A stretch of DNA of 64,000 nt from Hanleya hanleyi. Taxonomy: Eukaryota; Mollusca; Polyplacophora; Lepidopleurida; Hanleyidae. A model generated the notes under the pieces. It did not search any database, was not told where the DNA came from, and saw only the letters and a list, made by a program, of their open reading frames with translations. Position 1 is the stretch's first letter. Each line of letters begins with the position of its first letter. Below, piece by piece: positions 24,895-35,552 of the stretch. Position numbers and translations under genes: made by a program. The stretch spans positions 1 through 64,000 of the forward strand of contig JAVTVY010020307.1 of NCBI GenBank assembly GCA_036873755.1. Reading direction: 5' to 3'.

Positions 24895-25824
24895 GTAAGC
24901 CTATACTCTGTAGTAACGTAAGCCTATACTCGGCAGTAACGTAAGCCTGTAGTCATCAGTAACGTAAACTCCGCAGTAACATAAGCCTATACTCAGCAGT
25001 AACATAAGCCTATACTCAGCAGTAATGTAAGCATATACTCAGCAGTAATGTAAGCCTATACTCAGCAGTAATGTAAGCCTATACTGAGCAGTAATGTAAG
25101 CCTATACTCAGCAGTAATGTAAGCCTGTACTCAGCAGTAACATAAGCCTATACTCAGCAGTAACGTAAGCCTGTACTCCGCAGTAACATAAGCCTGTACT
25201 CAGCAGTAATGTAAGCATATACTCAGCAGTAATGTAAGCATATACTCAGCAGTAATGTAAGCCTGTACTCAGCAGTAACATAAGCCTATACTCAGCAGTA
25301 ACGTAAGCCTGTACTCCGCAGTAACATAAGCCTGTACTCAGCAGTAATGTAAGCATATACTGAGCAGTAATGTAAGCCTATACTCAGCAGTAATGTAAGC
25401 CTGTACTCAGCAGTAACATAAGCCTATACTCAGCAGTAACGTAAGCCTGTACTCCGCAGTAACATAAGCCTGTACTCCGCAGTAACATAAGCATATACTC
25501 AGCAGTAATGTAAGCATATACTCAGCAGTAATGTAAGCCTATACTCAGCAGTAATGTAAGCCTATACTCAGCAGTAATGTAAGCCTGTACTCAGCAGTAA
25601 CATAAGCCTGTACTCAGCAGTAACGTAAGCATATAATCAGCAGTAACGTAAGCATATACTCAGCAGTAATGTAAGCATTGTAAACTGTTTGCAATAAATT
25701 TGTTTAAACCAAGCCTGTAGTCAGCAGCAACGTAAGCCTACTCTCAGCAGTAACATAAGCCTGTAATCAGTAGTAACATAGGCCTATATTCAGCCATAAC
25801 GTAAGCCTTTACTCCTGCAGTAAC
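24888..25824 (+). repeat. 23-bp array built on an exon end plus 5' splice site, block 1
   Basis: Unit CAGTAATGTAAGCCTATACT plus CAG. Unit 1 starts inside the exon at 24888: CAGTAAT is exonic and GTAAGC is the real donor. About 40 units follow, each keeping a GTAAGC-like donor (some ACGTAAGC or ACATAAGC). Variants TATACTCAG, TGTACTCAG and TACTCCG recur in blocks, which suggests local duplication. It is interrupted at 25825 by a TIR element. Confidence 0.95.
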
Positions 25825-27545
25825 CAGCCCTCGCAATTAGCCACGGCAAACAGCAATTGCCGTGGTAAATGCTGGGGTAAAATCACTTCGCGTCGGCAGT
25901 TTTTTTGCCGTGGGTCGTAAAGTGATGTTGTTGTTGTTGTCAGTAAACAACATACTGTCGATGGTAAAATACGTCTCCTTGAACTGGCTTTTCTTGCTAA
26001 TAAATTTGGTTTTAATAAACGAGACAGCTACTGTTGCTGTGGTTGTTTGATTGCATAATTTGGAGACATCGGTCGGCAAAATGCACTTTTCCAAGAACTG
26101 ACAGACAGCCGATCATTCCCGATCTAGAAAGCACAGATCTTCAATTGGATATCTGTCACTCTCCAGCATGCAGGGCATTTCTCCACTGGCGTTTCTTCGT
26201 TGTCACAATAGCACAGGCGACCGCATATGAGGAGAGTGCTCTAGGGAATACGTGAGGGTTACGTTGAAGGGGAATTCACGTACAGTCATGACAGTTAGGA
26301 TTATGTATTATTGTATTATGAATGGCACGGCAACCTGAAATAGTGAACTGAGTAGCAATCTTAAATTAATTAATTACAGCTGGCACTAAATATCTTATAT
26401 ACTCCATGTTTTCATACATTACCCGGAATATAATTTGCCCGACATTTGGGGTTACCGTACTCCACGTAAGCCCCTACAATTACCATTCTCCTGCACAGCG
26501 GTATTTAAAAGTTTTGACAGTGACAATTTGTTTTGCTTTGCCATCGTACGAGAGCATGACGATGCTGACGAAATGGTGAAATTTGAGGTTGTCGTGCATA
26601 AAGCCTGAACTGGCGGACAATGGTGGAAAACTGCGCTAGAAATTTTCTTTACTTTTTGAGGCGTGCAAGATCGGCCAACATGTTACGACCACGTGGCTTT
26701 GTCACTATCGCCGTATCGGATAAATGGATAGCTGGAACCTGAGGTAATAAAAAACTGGAATGCCTCCGGCCGACTATATGGACAAGTTCGCGGCACACCC
26801 AGAAGCGGCAATAATATTAAGCTGTCGTTGGATGTGCTGAACATTCTGGAGGCGGAATACAAAAACTTTACCAGAAGGAGTTAGGAAAATAAGAGTTTTT
26901 ATTCATTCTTGTTTGCAAAGAAGCCAAGGCAAAACTTAAAATATTGTTTGTTTGATTAACCCTACAGGCCCCCACCTATAACTTTAGGGTTTTTTTTATT
27001 TTACCTTTTTTTTAAATTCATCTAAGAAATATAGGGTATTCCTGAAACTATCTTATATTGAAGTTATATCTGTTAACCAGGAAAACTCAAATCCACACAA
27101 ATGGTAATATTTTCTCTGTTTCGCACATCTTATGTCTCTACTCCCATGAAGCAATAATGTCACCAGGTATGTGATCATGAAAAAGTTCAATTGAGAACTA
27201 AAATTAAAATAATAAAACTAAAAATTGACCTACCAACGCATGGTTTGTAGCAAGGTTATGTTACCCCAAACAAAAAACTTGAATTTTTGCTCAATGGTCA
27301 GTACATATGACCAGAAGTTCATCTGTATTTTATGAACTTCTGATATGACAAAAATGAATGCATCCAATTGTAGTGGAAAATCTGTGAATTCCAGAAAACA
27401 TCCTGGGCAAGTCATTTAATTATCGTAGTCAAAACTAGATCTACTGCAAAAAAAAATGCCGTGGTGAAGCCCTTTTTTGCCGTGGCAATTGATTTCTCCT
27501 CAGCAATTTTTTTGCCGTGGAGAATTTTCCTAATTGTGAGGGCTG
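25825..27545. mobile_element. 1.7-kb TIR element with GCCGTGG subterminal motifs
   Basis: Termini CAGCCCTCGCAATTAG and CTAATTGTGAGGGCTG are inverted with one mismatch over 16 bp. AGTAAC flanks both sides (25819-25824 and 27546-27551); because the array itself contains AGTAAC, the exact duplication length is uncertain. Several TTGCCGTGG or CCACGGCAA motifs sit near both ends. No transposase ORF is seen; the interior is unremarkable AT-rich sequence. Confidence 0.75.
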
Positions 27546-28230
27546 AGTAACATAAGCCTACACTCAGCAGTAATGTAAACTTAAGCCTGTACTCAGCAGT
27601 AATGTAAGCCTGTACTCAGCAGTAAGGTAAGCCTGTACTCAGCAGTAAGGTAAGCCTGTACTCAGCTGTAACGTAAGCCTGTACTCAGCAGTAACGTAAG
27701 CCTGTACTCAGCAGTAACGTAAACCTATACTCAACAGTAACATAAGCCTGTACTCAGCAGTAATGTAAGCCTATACTCAGCAGTAACATTAGCCTATTCT
27801 CAGCAGTAAACCTGTACTCAATAGTAACATAAGCCTGTACTCTGCAGTAAGGTAAGCCTAGACTGAGCAGTAACATAAGCTTGTACTCAGCAGTAACGTA
27901 AGCCTATAGTCTGCAGTAACCTGCCCTGTACTCAGAAGTAATGTAAGCCTATACTCGGCAGTAACGTAAGCCTATACTCAGCAGTAACATAAGAATATAC
28001 TCAGCAGTAATGTAAGCCTGTACTCCGCAGTAATATAAGCCTGTACTCAGCAGTAATGTAAGCCTGTACTCAGCAGTAATGTAAGCCTATACTCAGCAGT
28101 AATATAAGCCTATTTTTAGCAGTAACATAAGCCTGTACTCGGCAGTAATGTAAACATAAGCCTGTACTCATGCAGCAGTAACATACAGCTGTACTCTGCA
28201 GTAATGTTAGCCTGTACTCAACAGTAACAT
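27546..28230 (+). repeat. 23-bp splice-site array, block 2
   Basis: About 30 units of the same array, same strand, more diverged (single-base losses, GGTAAGCC and GTAAACTTAAGCC forms). It ends at ACAGTAACAT where a second insertion block begins. Confidence 0.93.
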
Positions 28231-28248
28231 CAGGGTTTTTTTAGCCAC

Positions 28249-28277
28249 TTTTTCATCGGGGTAACCCCGATGAAAAA
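28249..28277. repeat. perfect 14-bp-stem palindrome
   Basis: TTTTTCATCGGGGT, one central base, then its exact reverse complement ACCCCGATGAAAAA. It lies near the left end of the insertion block, possibly a terminal hairpin. Confidence 0.85.
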
Positions 28278-28325
28278 CTATTGCAAATTGAGTTTTTGGA
28301 AAATTCCGAGGTCACAATAGCTAAC

Positions 28326-28971
28326 CAGGGTTCGACATTAACGACTATCCGGGACAAGTGAATGTCAGTGGATGTCAATTTCGGACAGCCAATTTTTATG
28401 TTCGGACAGGTCGTTTTCATAACAGACTCCTACAACAACTAATTGATTTTTTAAACAATACAGTTTCACATTACCGGTTGGTACATGATTTCTTTTGACA
28501 GTCGATTTATTGGTGTAATTTGGCTGGCGTGGATCACGCGCTATATGGTGTCCCTGCCAACAACGAAAAGTGGAATAATAGCCGTTCACTGATTGGTTAG
28601 ATGATCGCTTCGAGACCAATCACAACGCGTGTTGCTCGCTCAATCGGAAAACAAAATGGCGGCGAGACAGCTGTCGTTGTCGAAGTTGTTTTCGTTTGTT
28701 GATGAAAGTACCGCATCGAAAAGGAAACTCCTGTCAAAAGAGGCCTACGAGAAAAAGAGTAAGAGAAGACAGTTTATACAATCATGGACGGAACAATTTG
28801 TCAGGTTAAAAGACACCGAAGAAGGCATGCTGTGTTCCATATGTGTGGAGGCAGGAAATAGTTTCTCTTCGTTCTTGAATGTGGGCAAGTGACCTTTCAT
28901 CTTGGACAGGTAATCTTGCAATCCACCTGCCCGACTGGACAGGTGATCTGAAAAGTTAATGTCAATCCCTG
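28326..28971. mobile_element. 646-bp hAT-like element carrying a gene fragment
   Basis: Ends CAGGGTTCGACATTAAC and GTTAATGTCAATCCCTG are inverted with two mismatches over 17 bp, the terminal form of many hAT elements. CTAAC occurs at both flanks but not in identical register, so the duplication is unproven. It contains the short TTF-like ORF at 28656-28892. Confidence 0.65.
28656..28892 (+). pseudogene. truncated TTF-type zinc finger / hAT-related N-terminal fragment
   Basis: 78 codons from ATG (MAARQLSLSKLFSF...) to a stop. The core RRQFIQSWTEQF followed by EEGMLCSIC resembles the start of TTF-type zinc-finger proteins related to hAT transposases (KIAA1586/ZNF862-like), where a tryptophan region precedes a CxxC pair. 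Only the first CxxC is present and the rest of the finger is missing. It may be the first exon of a transposase or of a domesticated relative left inside a short element. Recognition is from pattern only. Confidence 0.4.
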
Positions 28972-30627
28972 ACTAACTCACATATGCATACCGCCATGCC
29001 TGTCGATTTATAACTTGTTGATTATCCATAAAATGTGTCCTTGCCATCTCTATATGAAAATTTATTCATCAAAGGATATAAAATCAACCATAAATTTGAC
29101 ATTTCCATTGCCTTCGAACTGCAAAATGGCAGTCGATAGATCAGCGTTCGAAATGGCGGCCTGCTATTGGCTAAAAGCAGGCCAAAAGTTTGACAAAGCA
29201 GGCGATGTGGAAAATGACCTGCTAAAAAAAAAATCACGACCGAAAGTAGCAGGCCATAATTTTCCTGGCCATTCCTTAGTTTCCTACCTATATATCATTT
29301 TGTTTCCGTTGCACACAACGTAAATTGAATTCTTCGTGGGCGATATCATCGTACAAATACTCCACTAAAAGAATTAAATCTACAGAACAAGGCAGCGGTC
29401 GAAATAACGCCTGCCTACCTACCGTCGCCGGCAAGTGAATTTTTCCCGTGACAAGTTGCAAAAAAATCTATCTGTCGCATGCGGAAAGTAGGATTTCATC
29501 CAGCAAAAATGATAAAACGCGATAAATTTTCGTAAATACCTTTTAGGAGTCTAGATCTATCTGAAGGAACGGCCAATCCAAGAAATAATCCATTGAAAAT
29601 TTATTTCAAGCCGATCTTTGGCCATTGTTGTTGGACTTCTCTGTCAACATTTCCCGCGCCAATTTCACTTCCGGTTGCTGCGCGTCAATCCTTGCGCGTT
29701 AGTCCGGTGCATCCAGAAGTCGGACCTGTTACGAAACGGAATCGGACTATCTGTTGTTTTTTTCCCCAGTTAGTACCGGTGGTAAATAATATTGTTGGCC
29801 TCTTTTCTTGGGCTTCTATTCACAAGCTGAAGTTTTTCTAAGCAGACATTTCAGTTAATTGATAATTCCAACGGGACTCTGGTGGCTGATTCTAATTTAT
29901 TGCAATCAGCAATTTACAAGGGGAGACTTTTGATAAATATAAGTAAATATAGTTCACATGATATAGTCAACAAGGCTTTTGCAGTTCTAATTGCAGAAAT
30001 TCGGGGAAATAGTTGTCTTTGACATATCAAAGTTGACATCAACTTTCCATTGGTGCTCAGTTTTAAAGAACATATGTGCCAAATAAAAAAATTAATAATA
30101 AATATAAAAAACGCCCACCTCATTTTTAGTTGGACAGTCAGCGAAGTTTTAGTGAAGGGAGACAGTAATACCACATACATAAAACTTCTTTTTTATTGCA
30201 ATGTCTTAATGCAGTCAAATAATTAATAATTACAGCATTCAGCATCATCATAATTTCCTCCCAAGGTCATGAGAAGCTAAAGATTAATTAACAGAGGCCT
30301 TATTGGTAAATTTGCACATGTAGAAAAAAATAGCTGTCCAACTTCATAAATAGCAGGTGATGTTAGATTTGACCTGCGATTTTTTTTTCGATGGAAAAAA
30401 ATAGCAGGTCATCACAAATTTCCTAATTCGGACCCTGTAGATCAAGTCAGTATTAGCATAGAAATGGTTGGGATCTGGCCTTATTCAATGACCGACTTCA
30501 TTCTTGAATTCTGACCCATCTAAATATTTCTTTTTTAGGCACTACGGAATCATACTTTTCCATGATGTTCGTATAGTTCAGGGCATTATTTTCAGCTCAT
30601 TGTGCAAATTTATCAACACTTTTCATA

Positions 30628-31616
30628 AGCCTGTACTCAACAGTAACGTAAGCCTGTACTCAGCAGTAACATAAGCCTGTACTCAGCAGTAACGTAAGTC
30701 TATACTCAGCAGTAACCTAAGCCTATACTCAGCAGTAACGTAAGCCTATACTCAGCAGTAACATAAGCCTGTACTCAGCAGTAACATAAGCCTGTACTCC
30801 GCAGTAACATAAGCCTGTACTCAGCAGTAACATAAGCCTGTACTCCGCAGTAACATAAGCCTGTACTCAGCAGTAACATAAGCCTGTACTCAGCAGTAAT
30901 GTAAGCATGTACTCAGCAGTAATGTTAGCCTGTACTCAGCAGTAACATAATCCTGTACTCAGTAGTCACAAGCCTATACTTATCAGTAATGTAAGTCTAT
31001 ACTCAGCAGCAATGTAAGCTTGTACTCAGCAGTAATGTAAGCCTATACTCAGCAGTAATGTAAGCTTGTATTCAGCAGTAATGTAAGCCTGTACTCGGCA
31101 GTAATGTAAGCCTGTACTCAGCAGTAATGTAAGCCTGTACTCAGAAGTAACATAAGCCTGTACTCAGTAGTCACAAGCCTATGCTCATCAGTAATGTAAG
31201 CCTATACTCAGCAGTAATGTAAGCCTATACTCAGCAATAATGTAAGCTTGTATTCAGCAGTAATGTAAGCTTGTACTCAGTAGTAATGAAGCCTGTATTC
31301 AGCAGTAATGTAAGCCTGTATTCAGCAGTAACATAACCCTGTATTCAGCAGTAATTTTAGACTGAACTCCGCAGTAATGTAAGCTTGTATTCAGCAGTAA
31401 TGTAAGCCTGTACTCAGCAGTAATGTAAGCTTGTACTCAGCAGTAATGTAAGCTTGTACTCAGCAGTAATGAAGCCTGTACTCAGCAGTATAATGTAAGC
31501 TTGTATTCAGCAGTAATGAAGCCTGTACTCAGCAGTATAATGTAAGCCTGTATTCAGCAGTAATGTTAGCCTGAACTCAACAACAATGTTAGCCTGTACT
31601 CAGCAGTAATGTTAGC
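30628..31616 (+). repeat. 23-bp splice-site array, block 3
   Basis: About 43 units of CAGTAATGTAAGCCTGTACT plus CAG. It ends in a zone of AGCTTGTA variants and short insertions (AGTATAATG). The remaining 230 bp to the exon at 31849 is unique intron sequence. Confidence 0.94.
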
Positions 31617-31848
31617 CAATAAATACTTGGTAATGTCTTCTTCATGTTCATGAACAAATGCACACATTCGATGGACCAAAAAATATTGTTCCAGTTGGAT
31701 GTAAATTTCCAGTGTTTTATTAGGTAAGGCAGTATAAACTTTGATTAGCAATAATAGCTCGCAGTATGTATTTATCACACATTTCCCTAATTTTCCTCTT
31801 TGGTCTAAGCAGAATGTAAGATATGACTGGTTGTTATACATGTTTCAG

Positions 31849-31972
31849 GGCCAGGGCATCACCAGTCGACTGGTGGAGAGTGAGCCCGGGGCAGCTCTTG
31901 TCCTCACCATAGAACACACACAGATATCAGCCTGCTCATCTGGATCTCTGGTCAGCAAGGGGAAATTCACTG
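31849..31972 (+). CDS. BLTP1: BLTP1-like, exon 5 of the window
   Basis: 124 nt, phase 0 in and phase 1 out: GQGITSRLVESEPGAALVLT, then IEHTQISACSSGSLVSKGKF. Acceptor TTTCAG, donor ACTG/GTACTT. It matches my recollection of the vertebrate block around LVLTIE...ITACSS..LVSKG. Short 344-bp intron downstream. Confidence 0.93.
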
Positions 31973-32316
31973 GTACTTGATTCTAGTGTTTCTACAATGG
32001 GAAATTATACATGGAGAGGATAAAGTCATCAGTATACATGTACAGTGCATTATAATACCCAACCTGTCCATGAAGCAATGCAGTGTATAGTTTTGAAATC
32101 ATGTCTATGAAAATAGAATTTCATAATCGATGACCCCCAGGAATCTTGCCTCTTTAGTATGAACACTATGGAAATTCTCCATGTCAGACATGGAGTAGTG
32201 TGAAAAGGGAATTATCTGTAAACTTCTCTGACAATTTGGCCACTCTTTCTGGGAATGGTTAAGATATAATCTTTTTTCCTGTTCATGTTACCTCAATGGA
32301 TATCTTTTTCTTACAG

Positions 32317-32463
32317 GATTTTGTCTGCGGTTTGCGGATGACTTTGAAACGTCATGGGATGACTGGAAGCCTGACCCCAGACAGAGTCCTATTCTTAATG
32401 TATGTACAGTACCCGAGGGCACATATGAGGTCTGTTCGCGTACCATCAGCAAACAGACCCCAG
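32317..32463 (+). CDS. BLTP1: BLTP1-like, exon 6 of the window (source of the 96-bp array)
   Basis: 147 nt: FCLRFADDFETSWDDWKPDP, then RQSPILNVCTVPEGTYEVCS and RTISKQTP. Acceptor TTACAG, donor CCCCAG/GTTTGT. FADDFETSWDDWKP and VPEGTYEVCSRT are strong family matches. Its last 82 nt (32382-32463) and the donor are the template of the downstream 96-bp array. Confidence 0.95.
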
Positions 32464-32477
32464 GTTTGTACTAGGTA

Positions 32478-32621
32478 CAAGCGTCTAGTCCGTCATTCAT
32501 AATCCAGCCGTCGTCCATTAGAGAATATCCGCGTCCATAATCCAAAGACCTATTCCATTTCCATATAACAGTATTAGCACCAAATTCAAAAAGACAAAAG
32601 TATACATAAACATAGGCTTGT
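32478..32621 (-). mobile_element. 5'-truncated Penelope-like 3' end
   Basis: 144 bp that is the reverse complement of the 3' end of the element at 57281-59539 (AAGCGTCTAGTCCGTCATTC, ATCCAGCCGTCGTCCATTAG, and so on up to CATAGGCTTGT). It is inserted about 14 nt after the donor of exon 6, splitting the intronic part of the first 96-bp unit. Confidence 0.88.
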
Positions 32622-32639
32622 AATAAACACACTTCCACC

Positions 32640-33315
32640 AAAATCCTAACTGTAATGTATGTACAGTACCTGAGGGCACGTAGGAGGTTTGTTCAGGTAC
32701 CATCAGCAAACAGACCCCAGGTTTGTACAAACAAACAATGTAAAAAAATAAAAAAAAATAAAAAAAAGTAAAAAGAAAAAAAATGGTCGCCCGCCCGCCC
32801 GCGTGGTTTTGAAGAAAAACTGCCTGAGAACCAACTTTGTAAGTTTGTGTGGCCTAACCTTCGCTTCGTGGAGAATGTATTCAGGAAGGGCGGTTGTAGT
32901 TTTGCGTGCCATTTAGCCAAGTTCTGCTCACGCATTTGTATGCGGGCATATCAGGCCTGTGGTGCACACATTCTTCCAGATGCCCGAAGAAAGTGGGTAC
33001 TGAATACTTGTTTTAGGTCCTTGAAAAGTGCTTGAATTTAATGACAGGTAAAGCGTGCGAACCCTGGTATGAGGTATGTTCAGGTACCATCAGCAAACAG
33101 ATCCTGTACAAACACACTTCCACCAGAATCCTAACCTTAGTCCTTAATGTGTATACAGTACCTGAGGGCACGTATGAGGTCTGTTCAGGTACCATCAGCA
33201 AACAGACCCCAGCTTTGTACAAAGTAACACGTACACTACCACAGAATCCTAACCTTTATGTATATACAGTACCTGAGGGCACGTGTGAGGTCTGTTCAGG
33301 TACCATCAGCCCCAG
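32640..33315 (+). repeat. 96-bp exon-end plus donor array, proximal block
   Basis: Four or so units that are the most exon-like of the whole array: they keep CAGCAAACAGACCCCAG and, in part, ATGTATGTACAG as in exon 6. The block is broken by about 310 bp of unrelated sequence (about 32740-33050, an A-rich tract, then GCCCGCCCGCCCGCG and GTCCTTGAAAAGTGCTTGAA) and one shortened unit. A TIR element interrupts it at 33316. Confidence 0.9.
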
Positions 33316-33336
33316 CCCTTATAAAAAATACCATGG

Positions 33337-34215
33337 TTTATAATGGAATGAACCATGGTAATACCATGGTAATACCATGGTACAGATGTACCATGGTTCA
33401 ATCTACCATGGTTTTCATGGTAATACCATGGTACAGATGTACCATGGTTCAGTGTACCATGGTTTACTCTGTTCAACTATGGTAGCACCATGGTAATACC
33501 ATGATACAGATGTACCATGGTTCAGTGTACCATGGTTTACTCTGTTCAACTATGGTAGCACCATGGTAATACCATGATACAGATGTATGGTTCCCATGGT
33601 TCAGTGGTAGCACCATGGTGATTACTGTACCATGGTTCAGTGTACCATGGTTTACTGGTAGCACCATGGTAATACCATGATACAGATGTACCATGGTTCA
33701 GTGTACCATGGTTTACTCTGTTCAACTATGGTAGCACCATGGTGATACCATGATACAGATGTACCATGGTTCAGTGTACCATGGTTTACTCTGTTCAACT
33801 ATGGTAGCACCATGGTGATACCATGATACAGATGTACCATGGTTCAGTGTACCATGGTTTACTCTGTTCAACTATGGTAGCACCATGGTAATACCATGAT
33901 ACAGATGTACCATGGTTCAGTGTACCATGGTTTACTCTGTTCAACTATGGTAGCACCATGGTGATACCATGATACAGATGTACCATGGTTCAGTGTACCA
34001 TGGTTTACTCTGTTCAACTATGGTAGCACCATGGTAATACCATGGTACAGATGTACCATGGTTCAATGTACCATGGTTAAACTTAACCATGATCCACTAT
34101 GGTAATACCATAGTAATTACCTTGGTGCACAATACATTGGCTTAACATACCATGGTTAACCACTTTGAACAATATTAATACCATGGTACATAAAAAACCA
34201 TGGTACTGCATAACA
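33337..34215. repeat. ACCATGGT palindrome array, left subterminal
   Basis: Tens of CCATGGT words on both strands, organised from about 33470 to 34050 in units of about 73 bp (CTGTTCAACTATGGTAGC ... GATGTACCATGGTTCAGTG). The right subterminal block (38330-38705) shares the core word but a different spacing (ACATGTACCATGGTAAAACC). Confidence 0.92.
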
Positions 34216-35552
34216 TAGTTAACCAAAATATTATTTCTCTGATTTTTTTGGCGTACTGTTGTTAGTGAAAAAAAAACAACAAAACATGGGAAGGTTTCAA
34301 TTTACGAAAAATAAATGAATGAATGCAAAGTTATGCCTGTGAATAAAGTTGAATGGCTGACAGAAAGGCTTAGAATTAAACCGGTATAGTTAAACAAATG
34401 ATGTTTACAAAATGTACTGATTGTAATTTTTACCTCTGGCGAATAGCATCACGTGGTGCGAGGCGAAAAAGAAATGTATATATTGGGTACTCTGAATGCT
34501 TGTCCTAGAACAAAAGACATTCTTATTTTCTTGGCTGGAATCAGTGAGGCTTATAACATGTTTAATTGTCATCTCTGCATTAAGGATTATAAACAATTAA
34601 GGGAAGAGTCTCCCCGTAGTTCCCGGAAATAGGAATTGACATCTTCAACTCCGCAAAATTTGACCCTGCAGAGCTACGGCGCAGGCCTTGCTTCGATGAA
34701 AAGCCACCCCACGAATAGGGAAATGTGACGCAAGCTGAAACTTTGGAAGCTGACATTCAACATGTGCTTCAATGCTTCATACGATTTTTCTTAAATTTGA
34801 AGCGAAAACGTTTTCTAAACTTTAATACAGGAGAATTTTTATCAAAACTATTTGTCAGTTCAGTAGTTGCCGAATAAATCCTACGTCGGATTTCGACTTC
34901 TCAGACAACAACAACAACACGTACAGTCAGGCTGACAAAAAAAAGTGACATCGTCGCCGGGAATTTTTTTACGTCTTATTTTTTCGAACAGGCTGTTTAT
35001 CCACTGAATATGTCCTCTAATATTCCAACATTCAAATCCAATAAAGATTCAAATGAAATTCCCTCTTTTAATAGTCAGGCTATTGTTGCTATACATGTAC
35101 TTCGTTGATTTCCGTTGTTTTTCCGAATGGTCGATCGATTCCGAATGGGATTCAAGTGTGAGATCGAAAACGAGGCTACGACAAACATGGCGGTGAAAAA
35201 GTAAATTTCTGTTTGGTCTGTTTTGTCGCGAGTTCTTCGTCCCTGCAGTCCTCTGTCAAACGACAGAATGGATTACTGTTCGTGGTAAAGTTGAGTGAGA
35301 TTCTAGCGTTACCTTAGGGTTCCTAAATCAACAGTAACGGAAGTGCCCCACGCCGTCACTCAGATTAATGCGGCAGTTAGATCAACATCAAGGCATCACC
35401 GTGACTGGAGTGCTCTATGGCACAGCGAGGAGCACGGCAGCGAGCGATTATCCTGGCTACCCAAGCCATTGTTTAGCAGGGTACATTCGTCCCATTTGCA
35501 CTCTCCCAATAGCCTATCGTTCTATCAATAGAGACTGATTACTACAAACAGG

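Larger units (their letters stand above)
28231..30627. mobile_element. composite insertion block within the 23-bp array
   Basis: The array stops at about 28230 and resumes at 30628. The block begins CAGGGTTTTTTTAGCC, then a perfect hairpin (28249-28277), a short hAT-like element (28326-28971), a stretch with repeated GGCCTGCT/AGCAGGCC words (29105-29270), and about 1 kb (29400-30440) whose ends (AGCGGTCGAAATAACG and AATTCGGACCCTG) look like weak hAT-type inverted ends. Outer termini of the whole block could not be fixed. Confidence 0.5.

Noticed and set aside
24888..31616. CRISPR-like array with 23-bp repeats
   Set aside because: No spacers: the repeats are directly adjacent. The locus is a eukaryotic intron and there are no Cas genes.
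35343..35531. 62-codon ORF as a gene in the ACCATGGT element
   Set aside because: No motif, no splice context and length within chance expectation.
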